A DNA stretch of 64,000 bases from Colletotrichum lupini (Eukaryota; Ascomycota; Sordariomycetes; Glomerellales; Glomerellaceae). How positions within the stretch are numbered: the stretch's first letter is position 1; every line of letters starts with the position of its first letter. Below the pieces are notes generated by a model. It searched no databases. It was not told the DNA's origin and was given only the letters and a program-made list of their open reading frames with translations. The stretch is taken from contig NC_064682.1 in the NCBI RefSeq assembly GCF_023278565.1, positions 4,340,001 through 4,404,000 on the forward strand. Direction: 5' to 3'. Below are positions 23,906 through 34,423 of this stretch, in pieces. Made by a program: the position numbers and the translations under genes.

Positions 23906-24110
23906 TATTAATATCCCTATTATAGGGTAGTTAGTTCGAACCGTAGTTAATAAAGAGATTAATTGAACTATATAAATATTTACGTAGTAGGTATAAAAAG
24001 GAGGTTCTAACCGTAGGTTAGGCTGGCTACGATAATCGTAAATAGGGCCCCCAATTGGCCCCTGCGCAGTCGGCTATATGCCGCGGTCGAATTGGACTTC
24101 TAATCCGACA
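23906..24110. repeat. Right LTR of copy 1 (5' LTR by element orientation)
   Basis: 205 bp, starting TATTAATATCCC (TG changed to TA by RIP) and ending AATCCGACA. Its outer 80 bases keep TG and CA dinucleotides (for example CCTGCGCAGTCGG and AATTGGACTTC) that are mutated in the left LTR, so RIP fades out at this edge. The last 33 bases form the first 11 codons of the following Nudix frame. Confidence 0.93.
23992..23999 (+). promoter_or_regulatory. TATA-like box in the right LTR
   Basis: TATAAAAA lies 79 bp upstream of the ATG at 24078. On the plus strand it could drive the truncated Nudix gene, although it is antisense to the element's own reading direction. No transcript evidence is available; this is a suggestion only. 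Confidence 0.3.
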
Positions 24111-24743
24111 CCCGTCTTCGGTATTGTGACTACTGGCGTTCATCTGAACATCTACAAACGTGATGCAAATGATTCAAATAAACTTTGGATATTCGTTGCG
24201 AAACGTTCTGGTGAGAAGCGAACCTTTTCTGGCATGTACGATCAGTGCGCTGCTGGGGGCTATCAGAACGCGGGTGGGGGTTTCGGCGAAGCTAACGACA
24301 CGACTGCGAAAGAATGCCTTAAACGGGAAGTGAAGGAGGAAATAAACGGTAGTCTACGAGCTGGCTGGCTAGAGGAAGTCAAGGAAGCCTCTCCGATTCA
24401 GTTTGCTGTTCTGCGGGATGAACGATGGGGCAAAGACTTTCTTGGTGCCCCTGAACTCGGCGTCAAAATTCCATTCGATTTGGAAGTGAAAGAAGACCCG
24501 ATTTTCAAGCCCAATCCGGACGAAGTCGACTCAGTCGAGAAGAAGTCAGTCGGCGAGATTGTCAAAGATCTTCTCGATCACAAATTCAAGCCTAACTCAG
24601 CACTCGTCATGATCGATTTCCTAATCCGACACGGCTGTCTGGGAGATATCTCACCTGGGGACGTTTTGGATCAGATGAATAAAATGCTCAAAAAGCACGC
24701 AATTGTCAATGATCTTCCTCACTGGAGTGATGTAAAGAGCTAG
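24078..24743 (+). pseudogene. N-terminally truncated Nudix protein (DUF4743/thiamine pyrophosphokinase-related), LTR-derived start
   Basis: A 221-codon frame. Codons 1-11 (MPRSNWTSNPT) are the end of the retrotransposon LTR; from residue 12 the sequence is that of a fungal Nudix hydrolase of the DUF4743 group, beginning at VFGIVTTGVHLNIYKR, the start of the Nudix fold. The catalytic helix is present as KECLKREVKEEI (REVKEE core of the Nudix box), preceded by a Gly-rich stretch (AAGGYQNAGGGFGEAND) that departs from the usual GX5EX7 spacing. Full family members carry roughly 100 or more residues before this point; these are missing and I do not find them left of the transposon. The remainder is open and unmutated, with no RIP. 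It may still be expressed from the LTR or may be dead. The family hydrolyses nucleoside-diphosphate-type substrates, one branch acting on oxidised thiamine diphosphate. Confidence 0.8.
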
Positions 24744-25310
24744 ACACAGCAGGACGAATATCACGCCGAGCAAGATCTTTGAACACTTTTGCTGGATATA
24801 ATGGAAGCACCTGCGATACAGACAATATCTCGAGAGAAATGTGTTCCTGAAAAACACTTGAATGTGCAGAACTTCGACGATTGAGAGTAGGGGCTTGGCA
24901 TGCGTGTCAGGTGAATCTCAGTATTTCGCGAAACAAACGTTTGGACACTCGCTCAGGAAGTTGGAAAAGGAGTTTTCTGATATAACTTTTTGATTTTTTG
25001 TTCTGGAGAGGCAGACTGAAGACCTTGTTGCCGGCACTTCGGTTCCTGAGAGATCGCGGGGCTTTCAATTTGCGGGTCAAGTTGTCACCTCACTGTGTCG
25101 GCCGACTTGAAGACGTCCAAGTACTCATCGGGTCTTAGTATAATACACTCGTTTGAATAAGAAAATCACAAGTGTCATCTCGAGTAATAGCAGATAAATA
25201 CTAGGTGGTATTTTATACACAATTTGAGGCATCACAGGCATACATCGTCCACCGATGGCGTCAATTTTCTGGCCCTCCGTTAATCTAGAACCTCCTAAAA
25301 TTAGTGATAC
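24744..25310. other. Intergenic between convergent Nudix and catalase-like genes
   Basis: Holds the two 3' ends. Nothing else recognised. Confidence 0.5.
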
Positions 25311-26549
25311 TCAATTAGGTATCTCGTCGATATTTTGAACTTGAATCTCTTTTACTCCGTTCAACTTGCGTCGCATGCTGCTGCTCGCAGCGTAAACTGA
25401 AGATGTTAGAACCCGAAGTATCGAGGCATTTCCATCGCCAGGACAAGATGGACAACTTACCTGCCCGCCGAAGCCTGTTCGAGCTACCCAATGGTTGAAG
25501 GCTCTTCAACCCATGCCATGGATCAACACGTGCATAGTCTTCCCAAAATCTCTTCCTCTCGTAGTCGAAACTGTCCTGTTGTGGGATCACAAGCTTGCCA
25601 ACAGTCTGCCAGGGGTATTTTGATTCATCCCACACGGCGCCTGAATATTCAACAGACTGATCACTGAGATTCTCTAGTAGCTGCACTTGGAAGAGATATT
25701 CCGCGTCATGGTGTGCATGAAAATTCTGTAGCCACTTTTGCAGGATGGACTCGTCATGCTCTGGCTTCACAGTCTCATCGTAGAGCTTCCTCTGCGTCTC
25801 GGTAGATGGTACAAGGGAGTACTTGATGACGTAGTTTCCAAACCGGTACGCCGTTTGGGAATACTGTCGCGTGGATTCGAGGTGGGTGTTGCGAACCTGG
25901 TCGCGAGCGAGTTGGAGTTGCGCATCTTGGCGAGCGTTGAGCTCTCTATTCAATTCTTCTTTGTTGCCAGCATGCTTAAGCCGGAGGCCGATAATTTCCT
26001 TTGTTGTCTTTGCGTCGGCGAGGTCAATGGCCGGGGTGCTGTTGAATTCAATATCCTGAGTTGGAGTATCCTTGCCGGCCTCGAACATTTCTCCTTTGAC
26101 GTTGAACAGCTTCATGGCAAAGCCCCGAGGTTGGGGGATGCGGTCCTGCAAGGTGTAAGCACAACACAGTACACTTCAAGAGATAGTGATGAAAAGCAAA
26201 GAACACTCACATCAAGACCAGGGTCGCCGGGCTCTGAGCTGTATCGACATGCTACAGGGTACTCGCCGCCGTGTTCGAAAAGTTCCGTCTGTTTCAGATG
26301 GGGAGGCAAGTCATCAGGGACGATAAATATGCCTTTGACGATGCCTTGTGTTCTGGCATGGGTACCACTATAGCCATGACGTGTCGAGTTCCAAGTTCTT
26401 CGCTGCCCCTCGTTGATCATATCAGCAACGGCTTGAATGTCTTCGGCTTCACTTGTGGGCACTTCTTCAACCCCTTTCGCATCCCACCGCACATAGGCGC
26501 GTGTGGAGAGGTCTTCGGTTGGAAGGACATTGCTGATGATGTTATTCAT
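25311..26549 (-). CDS. Catalase-like haem protein
   Basis: Three exons (26211-26549, 25461-26145, 25311-25396) give 369 residues, shorter than true catalases (about 500 or more) and typical of the fungal catalase-related group. Features in order: GTHARTQG around His64, the place of the catalytic His; RYSSEPGDPGLD (102-113) running across intron 1 into DRIPQPRGFAMKLF, which matches the catalase R-F-S/RGFAVKF region; and, after intron 2, RRAVY (Arg339, Tyr343), the RxxxY pattern whose Tyr binds haem iron in catalases. Reading through intron 2 would lose this Tyr and give a false C-terminus, so the splice matters. It probably binds haem and acts on peroxides or fatty-acid hydroperoxides, but whether it is a catalase, peroxygenase or allene-oxide-synthase-like enzyme is open. 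No signal peptide seen. Confidence 0.85.
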
Positions 26550-28250
26550 GGCGTCGCGATCTGACGTTGTTTGCTATGTAAGGACTCAATGTCTCTGCAA
26601 GAAGGAGAAATCTGTAGAATAGACACGCATCATTCAGATTATGGGACTATTCCAGGTATTAATGCTTCCTGCCCATCCATACACAGTGACATTGCCGTTC
26701 CTCCGCGCGATCAGCGTGACAATATCGCCCCTGTGATATTTGATTAGAGTGTGTTGGCTCATGCTAACCCAGGCGCTACGTGTTATCCGATCGCGCTACA
26801 CTGCGACGGCGTTGAATACCCCGCAACAAGAAGCTCTGGGGTAGTGAAGCTTTTGAGACACTCTTCCAAATTCTGGACGCCAATCAGGGAGTGCCTGTTG
26901 TAAACCTTTCATCCCAATCAACGGTCGAAGGCCGATGGATGAGCCTGGCCATCTTACCCACGAGGTATCACTGTAAAGTTAGTTGATTGGATTCACCCGG
27001 TTTTCGTGTACTTCGTCAGAAGCAATGGGCGTGACCGACTATGGTCGGGATTGAATCGAATATAGGGGCTGCTAGGCTGATTTAATCCAATGAACTCAGT
27101 GCTGGCGTACCGAACACCCGTCGACAGCTCAGCAAATGATGGGTACTAGTAGTTACATGTATCAAGCAACGATTGCGCCGACTCGGGGACATCCAACTCT
27201 CGGGGCCGTGAAGCCAATCCGCCGTGGCGATTTGGGCATTTTCCCCGGGAAGTTCGGCCAATCGGCCCCACCCGCGCCGCGGCCGGAGACGCCGATATCA
27301 GCTGCGGCCCAACTCCACTTCCCTCGATGGTAATCCCCTGTATTGTATTCTAGGGTCGCCACGAGGACCTGGATGATGGACCATGGCCGTGCTTCCCGGT
27401 GGTATGCAAGAGCTAATGGCGTGCAGCAGCAAAAAAGGTGGGTGGCAGTGATCTTAAGGCTCCAGAATGAGAGTTCGTCCGGTCCAATTCTTGAAACAGA
27501 CTCAGCCGATCACAGAGGCCAGGTACTCCACCAAACATGATCTACCACATCAATAATTTGGGCCACTAATTGTTGATTACTGACTTCGACTATGGCAAGA
27601 TAGATAGCGACAGGAAATGGAGACATCGTGAGGGCCCTTCGTGTGTATTGACAAGGAACTTACAGCTTCCGCGTATGGCAAGTTGGCAACCCATTGGAGT
27701 CGAGCTTTTAGTCATTGGTTCGCCATCAACCTTCCTACAACCGAGGAACCGAATCCGAACGACCAAACAGTCGTTAGAGGGTCGCGTCATTGGTGGCTTG
27801 TCCCTCAGCTCACCGTCTGTGGCTTGCAAGTTGCAGCAGGGCTGACAAGCACACACAGCACCCCGCGCAATGACTGCGCCACGAAACATGACGACAGGAT
27901 AGAAGCTGAGCCGAGGGCGCGGGTAAGACGCTGAAGAACTTGGCTTGACTGGGGACAAGACGGGAGAGATCCAATCCCCGCCCCGCGTTAGGCTGCTTGC
28001 GGCACGTTAGTTATGCCCGCCCCTGCCAATTTCCGCAAGCTCCGTCTGACTAGATGGTGATTAGCGTTCCTTCGAGGCTCTCTCTCAGCAGTAAGCAAGT
28101 CTGACGCCTTTTCATAAAGCTTCAGCTCTCCCCTCTTTCTCGATTCTGTCGGGTCGTTCAACAAGCATACCAAACTTCAATCGATACTTCGACTATTGTA
28201 CATCTCGAAACCTCCATTTCTCTCTCAACTCAGCAACCCCAATCTTTAAC
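26550..28250. other. Intergenic between divergent genes
   Basis: A 1.7-kb region between the starts of the catalase-like gene (-) and the glycine-rich gene (+), so it should carry both promoters. Small open frames overlap on both strands without recognisable content. A short CT-rich stretch at about 28075-28145 precedes the second gene. Confidence 0.5.
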
Positions 28251-29023
28251 ATGTCTGCAAACGATTACTACGGAGGCGGCGGCCACAACCAGAACCAGGG
28301 ATACGGTGGACAGCAAGGATACAACCAGGGCGGCTACGCACCTCAACAGCCCACCTATGCACAGGTAAGAACTTCAACAAGATAGGACTCAAGTTGACAA
28401 GAAGCAACATCGAGACTAGTAACACTAACACTTCCGAAGGGCCAGCAACACCACGGCAGCGGCGGCTACCCCCAGCAGTCACATTCTCCGTACCAACAGG
28501 GCGGTGGCTACAACGCCCCTCCCCAGCAGCAGCACGGATACGGCGGACCCCAACAACCCACCTACGCCCAGGGCAACCAGCACCAGCAAAGTTACGGCCA
28601 CGACAACCGAGACAGCTTTTCCCACAACCAGCAACTGCAACATGGCGCACCTCAGTATGGTGGACAGTCCCAATATGGCGGCCAGCCTCAGTATGGTGCT
28701 GGTCCCGGCGGTCCCGATCAGGATAAGGGCCTCGGCGCAACATTAGTCGGTGGCGGAGCGGCTGGATGGGCGGCGCACAAGGCCGGCGGCGGTTTCATTG
28801 GAACTGTGGGCGGTGCGATTCTTGGCGCTATTGGTGCCAATAAGATAGAGCACGCGTTGGAAGAGTGAGTGTCTAATGTTCGCCTCGAAATGCCCAAGCT
28901 GCACGACTAACATGGACCAACTACAGCCGAAACGACAAGAAGAAGCATAAGAAAAAGCATGGCAAGAAGGACGGGCACCGCAAGCGCAGCGGTAGCAGCA
29001 GTTCGAGCTCCAGCAGCAACTAG
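28251..29023 (+). CDS. Gly/Gln/Tyr-rich protein with glycine-zipper membrane segment
   Basis: Three exons (28251-28364, 28440-28864, 28927-29023) encode 211 residues. Residues 1 to about 125 are low complexity, rich in Gly, Gln, Tyr, His and Pro with repeated QYGGQ and YGG units; such tails are disordered and can drive condensation (general property, not shown here). Then LGATLVGGGAAGWAAHKAGG and GFIGTVGGAILGAIGANKIE form a glycine-zipper pair of the type seen in Rickettsia 17-kDa-like domains, likely two close-packed membrane helices or an oligomerising core. The C-terminus is a Lys/His-rich run (KKKHKKKHGKKDG) and a serine tail. Similar fungal proteins are common but mostly uncharacterised; some are stress-induced. 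Splice sites are canonical. Function unknown. Confidence 0.82.
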
Positions 29024-29274
29024 GTAGCTGCCTCCCATGTTTCTGTGATAACTTCTGGTGCCTAAATTCAGATGATACCCCCCGATTCAATCTCTGTCAA
29101 GCGCACCAGGAGAACGACTGCCGATGAATGGTTGGATCTCATGACCTGCACTCATAGACGATAATGTATTATTAGCCACGGATGACAACAATTGAAGTGA
29201 ATGAATGAGGGTCTTTAGCGCATTGCTTTCTCTATTGGTATCTTAAATACAGGCTTTACTATTACAACACCGTC

Positions 29275-31273
29275 TCACTCCATCGTCTTCAGATCCTGTG
29301 CGACCTCAAATGTTGCATCCGTCTTCGACTTCACTTCTTCGACGTTAACACCGGGCGCGACCTCGGTTAGTGTCAGACCGCCATTCTTGCGATCGACCTC
29401 AAAGACACACTATTGTTTTGTTAGCGACGAGTCTCTTAATCAATCATCTGATACCCCGCTCAACTCACCAGATCAGTAATGATTGTGCTGACAACACGAG
29501 CGCCAGTCAACGGCAGACTGCAGTCCTGCACAATCTTGGAAGAGCCGTCCTTGGCAACATGCTCGGTCGCGACAACGATCTTGGTGTTGTCGGGATTAGA
29601 CACCAAGTCCATAGCACCCCCCATGCCTTTGAACACCTTGCCGGGAATCATGTAGTTGGCCAAGTCGCCCGTGGCGCTGACCTGCAGCGCACCGAGGATA
29701 GAGACATCTACATGGCCGCCACGGATCATGCCAAAAGACTCGGCGCTGTCGAATGTTGAAGCGCCGGGAACGAGGGTCACAGTCTCCTTGCCAGCATTGA
29801 CGATGTCGCTAGAGTTGGACATGTCAGCTCATGCATCTCAAGTCCTCTCAAAGGTATACTTACGCGTCGACCTGGTCCTTGGTAGGGTAAGGACCCATGC
29901 CCAAGATTCCGTTCTCAGATTGAATCCACACATTGCGTTCAGCCGGGAGGAATGAGGGAGCCAGAGTCGGAATACCTATCACAGTAAGCACCTCTCTTCA
30001 AGCCTTACGGGGCGTAGTCTCAACTCACCAACGCCAAGGTTGACGTAGAAACCCTCCTGCAACTCCTTTGCAGCGCGTCTGGCAATGCGATTGCGCCTCG
30101 CCTGCGCATCGTTCTTGGGTGCATTCAGATCTTCGCCTTCACCATCCTCCGCCCTTGTCTTGAGAATCTCAATATTCTTCTCGGCGGTCGAAGGCACGAT
30201 TCGGTCGACAAAGATTCCGGGCAAATCGACGTCGTTGGGGTCGATTGCGCCCGCCTCGACAATATTCTCCGCTTCCACGATGGTGACTGTTGCGGCCTTG
30301 GCCATAATGGGTCCAAATGCTTTGGTTGTGTATCTGCACAGAGACACAGTTAGCATGGTCCTTTGCTCAGTCAATTCGCAAGTAGTTTTCGTACCTGAAC
30401 ACGCAGTTTCCTGCTGTGTCCACTTTCCATGCTCTCAAGATGGCCACATCTCCCGTAAGTGCAGTCTCCATGAGATACGTCTTGCCGTTGAATTCTCTCG
30501 TCTCTCTGGTGCGTCCGCGCTCCTTCACGGCGCCAGAAGCATCGAGTTTGACAGGAATGTCACCACTCTGAACCAGAGAGTCTGCTCATGTCAGCTACAT
30601 CTCTCAGTTCCTATCAAGGTATAACCTACGAGCTCCAGTGGGCGTAAAGAAGGCGGGAATTCCAGCGCCACCGGCACGGATCCTCTCGGCGAGCGTTCCC
30701 TGAGGGCACAGCTCGATGCCGATCTCTCCAGTGAGATACTTCTTCTCCAATGCCTTGTTGTTTCCGAGGAATGACAAGATCAGGCGGTTCACCTGGCCAG
30801 CCTTGGTGAGGACGGCCAGACCACCCTTGCCTTCTTGGCCGGCATTGTTTGAGACAGCTGTAAGCGAGTGCAGGTTCTCGGGCCCCCTACGGTTTAGTGC
30901 AGCGATGATTGTGTCTGTCGTTGAATGTGTTAGCCATTCTTCTAATCTCTGGCAGTGCAGACATATAGAACATCGCCCAACTGGACTAACCTGCAACACC
31001 ACAGAGCCCGAAACCCGAACTCAGAATAGTTGATCCGCTCTTGATGTCCGCGACAGCCTCATCGGCAGATGCATACAGCTTCGAGCCACCTCTCTTCGTA
31101 GCAGGTGCCTTCTGTGATCTGCGGATTGGTGTCGTCGTTATGCCACGGCATGTCGCAACACCAAGGACCTTTGCGCGGGGGAAACGCTGTGCTTGCGCAC
31201 ACACTGCGGGCACAGCTCTGAAGGATGCGCGGACCAGCACCCGCGGGCGCAACTGGCGAGTAATGGAAGACAT
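29275..31273 (-). CDS. Succinyl-CoA:3-ketoacid CoA transferase, mitochondrial
   Basis: Transfers CoA from succinyl-CoA to acetoacetate (or related 3-ketoacids), feeding acetoacetyl-CoA to thiolase in the mitochondrial matrix. Seven exons (30991-31273, 30630-30914, 30395-30581, 30029-30333, 29864-29975, 29469-29808, 29275-29409) join to 548 residues, with subunit A-like and B-like halves fused as in eukaryotic SCOT. The first 60 residues are rich in Arg, Ala and Ser without acids, a good mitochondrial presequence. The A half has [20 protein letters not shown]; the B half has the catalytic SENG motif (Glu374) in [13 protein letters not shown] and [15 protein letters not shown]. Intron 2 is only 48 bp. 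It stands head to head with the MFS gene at 31965, with 691 bp shared upstream. Identification firm. Confidence 0.93.
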
Positions 31274-31964
31274 TTGTTCGGTCCTTTTCTGGAGGAAGAA
31301 GCAGGCTTATCCACAAAACACAAAAGGGAAGGTTTCAATCAATTGTGACGAGAGACCAGAGATTAAGCACAAGTAAAAGAAAAAGGAAGGCCGATTGTCG
31401 GGGGACATTTCTAGGTTCGGGTTAGGTGGGCGCGACTTCATCTTTTTGAACGGATTGCTGCGCGGGACGCCTCGGCTGTTCTTTTGCGCGCCGACCACGA
31501 GGGAGTCCCTCCGCTCCCGCGGTTCAGTAGTGGCTTCGGCATGAGGGGGAAGATGCAGGCAAAGACAGGGGAGTCTCTGACGTCTTCGTGGCGGGGCATC
31601 GGGAGTTGTGGGAACTCGGAGTTTCTTCTGCAGTAGCTCTCGGAGACCAAAAGTAGACTCCGAGTCAGCTTAATGGCGTACAGTAAACAAAGGCTTGTCA
31701 TTGGTCTGGACGGGATGACGGCAAGGTCAAAGAGACGATCCGGGGATGGTCTAAGATGCTACCCGCCGTGGGTTCGTCCTCCCCCGCAGATTTGGGGTCT
31801 GGGGAAGACGGGCTTCAAAACGGTGGAGGGACCCCCAAGCTTTGCCTTTGCTTGGCAGATAGAAACTCGGGTCTTGTTGTCTTGTCTTCTCTGTTGTTCT
31901 CGTCTTTCCAGTCTCTTCATAGAGTTTCCCAAGGTTACACTGCCAAATCTTATTCGAATTCAAC
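31274..31964. promoter_or_regulatory. Shared upstream region of CoA transferase and MFS transporter
   Basis: A 691-bp divergent intergenic region that must contain both promoters. A CT-rich tract (about 31860-31925) lies shortly before the MFS ATG, as is usual in fungal promoters. I recognise no specific operator. Confidence 0.45.
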
Positions 31965-33980
31965 ATGACATCGAAAAACTTCGACATGGATCCTAAGGTT
32001 GAGCATGACGAGAGCCACCTGGGGGTTGAAGCGGAACGCCAACGGCATCTCACGAGGACTTTGCTCTTCAAAGTTGACACTAGGTAAGCTTTTGCCCCAG
32101 GTTTTCAACTACAAGCAACCCTTTTGAAGACTCATTCCAACTTACACGCAACGATTGACAGGGTCCTACCGCTTTTGGCCCTACTGTTTCTCTGTTCCTT
32201 TCTTGATCGAACCAACGTCGGCAACGCAAAGATTATTGGCCTAGCCGAGGACCTTGGCATCAGTAACAACCAATACAACCAAGGCTTGGCCGTCTTCTAT
32301 GCGACATACATCGCGAGGTAACATCTCTCCATCCGTTCTCAGCTGATCTTGGCGCTGTCAACGTGCTCTCGTCCCATGTGGTTCCCCACAGTCGTCCGGT
32401 CGCTAATGCACGCCCAGCGAACTGCCAAGCAACCTCGTCTTGAAGAAGGTCTCACCGCGGATATGGCTCCCCTTTCTTACCTGTGCTTGGGGTATTGTCA
32501 GTACGTACACGGATCAACAGTAGTCGGTCTCATTATCATCAATCACTAACTTTGCAAAGCCATGTGTCTCGGCTTCGTCCGTAGCTACGGCAGCTTCGTC
32601 GCAGTCCGAGCAATCCTGGGTCTGACTGAGGGTGGGCTGCTTCCCGGAATGGTGCTGTATCTTTCTGGCTTGTACACCCGCGGAGAACTTGCACTGCGCA
32701 TTGGTATCTTCTACACGGCTGCATCTCTCTCTGGTGCATTTGGAGGTCTTCTCGCCAGAGGCTTGTCCGCGATTGGTCCTGCGGCTGGCCTTGAAGGTTG
32801 GAGATGGATCTTCATCATTGAGGGCATCATTGTAAGATCTTGAACCCCGGCCATGGAACTAGTGAGTGTTAACATACTTCCTTAGACGGTCGTCTGTGGA
32901 ATCATTGCCGCTATTGGCCTGCCAAACAACCTGGCGACGGCGAAGATCCTAACGGATGAAGAGCGAGAGTGGGCGCTGCTCCGGCTCCAAGGTCATGCTG
33001 GAGACCGATTTGAGTAAGATCCCAAAGCCAAACTGTAAAGAACCTTGACAACTGACATATTCACAGCTCTTCACGCGAAAGGGAGGAGAAGTTTCGATGG
33101 TCCGAAGTTGGTCGCGGCGTTTTCAACCTTCAGATCTGGCTCAGCGCAACTGCCTACTTTGCCATTCTGTCTGGTCTATACTCCTTTGGTCTATTCGTAA
33201 GCTTCTTGGTTTCATACCTATTGTCACACAGCTGATTGAGTACAAAAAGCTCCCGACAATCATCAACGATATGCATATCGCTTCCAACTCAAATCAAGTT
33301 CAACTTTGGTCCGTGATCCCGTACGCGGTCGCGACCCCCGTTACAGGTGAGCAATGGCAAAAGATTAAGAATAGAGACTAAGCTCAAAGCTGACTTCCCT
33401 CATAGTCCTCGTTGCCTTCCTATCCGATCGCCTCCGCCTACGTGGCACACTCATGCTCTTCGTCCTGCCCATCTCCATCGCGGGCTACGCAGCCATCGCC
33501 AACGTCACGGCGCCACAGACGAGATTTGCAATGACATGCCTTATGGCCATTGGCATGTACAGTGCCGTCCCGTGCGTCTTAGTTTGGAACTCCAACAATT
33601 CGGCTGGCCATTACAAGCGCGCGACAACGTCCGCGCTTCAGCTTGCCATCGCCAATTGTGGCGGGTTCGTAGCGAGTAAGTTTGCAATACGCATCAAACA
33701 AGAATCTCACTGACTGGATTTGCAGCCTTCATCTACCCTAGCACTGATGGCCCATTGTACCATAAGGGCCACACTATCATTTTGGGACTGCTATGCTACG
33801 CATGGGTGGCGTGAGTAAAACCATACGCTGGTCGTGGTTCAAGATACTAACAGAAAGCCCAGGACCCTTATAAATGTTCTCTGGTGCGCCAAGATCAACC
33901 GCGATAAGGCTGCTGGGAAGTATGACCAGTTCGTTGGCACAGGTGATGATCGGGAACCTCACTTTAAGATGGTGTTGTAG
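31965..33980 (+). CDS. MFS transporter, anion:cation symporter (Dal5/Tna1-like)
   Basis: Second transporter of the same broad type as the one at 8028-9947 but only distantly alike. Ten exons (31965-32083, 32162-32317, 32418-32500, 32560-32831, 32886-33013, 33067-33196, 33250-33346, 33406-33675, 33726-33810, 33863-33980) join to 485 residues. Hallmarks: FLDRTNVGNAKI in membrane segment 1, GLTEGGLLPGMVLYLSGLY at segment 4, GWRWIFIIEGI at segment 6, and in the C half MYSAVPCVLVWNSNNSAGHYKRA, characteristic of nicotinate/allantoate-type symporters. Exons are small (83-272 bp) and intron phases all agree. Likely imports a small carboxylic acid at the plasma membrane; substrate unknown. The divergent CoA transferase suggests, but does not prove, a shared organic-acid theme. 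Confidence 0.9.
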
Positions 33981-34423
33981 GAATGGCTAAGCGATGATTG
34001 GGTGTCGAGAAGTGAAGCACGTACCTAGATCTTATGGTAGAATGATATTCTCTGTCTTCAAGTTACGGAGTTTGCTGGGTTTCAAGTTTGAGACCTAGCT
34101 TTTCTTCCAAATACTCCGTAGACCGTCTTCGTCAATATCAGAGCACACTTAATCATGCGCATGTCGCTAGTCAATATGTTATCCACAGAGGGAAAGGGCT
34201 TTGCGGCCGGACTTGCATTGCATGTCACTGTAAGGGCACCCAACATCTGGATTTAGTTTCTTGCCAGTCCGTCCCTGAAGGAAACTAAGCATGTTTGGCA
34301 ATACGATAAACTGGTACATGAAAGTATTGAAGAACAAAGCTCGCATTCATAAAAGGCTAAATGATCCGGTTCTGGAGCCCGGTAGTGTACAGCACCCCTA
34401 TGAGCATCACAAGCGCCGGCGAT
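33981..34423. other. Intergenic between convergent genes
   Basis: Contains the 3' ends of the MFS and AhpD-like genes. No other feature recognised. Confidence 0.5.

Larger units (their letters stand above)
17259..24110 (-). mobile_element. RIP-mutated LTR retrotransposon, Ty1/copia type (copy 1, complete)
   Basis: A 6,852-bp element bounded by two 205-bp direct LTRs. The internal 6.4 kb is strikingly AT-rich and has lost nearly all CpA and TpG while keeping CpG, CpC and CpT; this is the signature of repeat-induced point mutation. No frame survives beyond short pieces. Orientation is minus: a polypurine tract (minus strand of 17469-17482) abuts the left LTR, and a decayed frame resembling copia RNase H lies at 17751-18074. 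The terminal dinucleotides are TG...CA with one end mutated by RIP. No target-site duplication is visible: ATATG precedes the left LTR and CCCGT follows the right one. It is certainly inactive. The gag, integrase and reverse transcriptase regions should lie between about 18.1 and 23.9 kb but I could not identify them reliably. Confidence 0.93.

Noticed and set aside
17259..24110. Possibility that the AT-rich block is a centromere or mitochondrial insertion
   Set aside because: Paired 205-bp LTRs, a polypurine tract, a second colinear copy and the CpA-specific mutation pattern identify a RIP-mutated retrotransposon.
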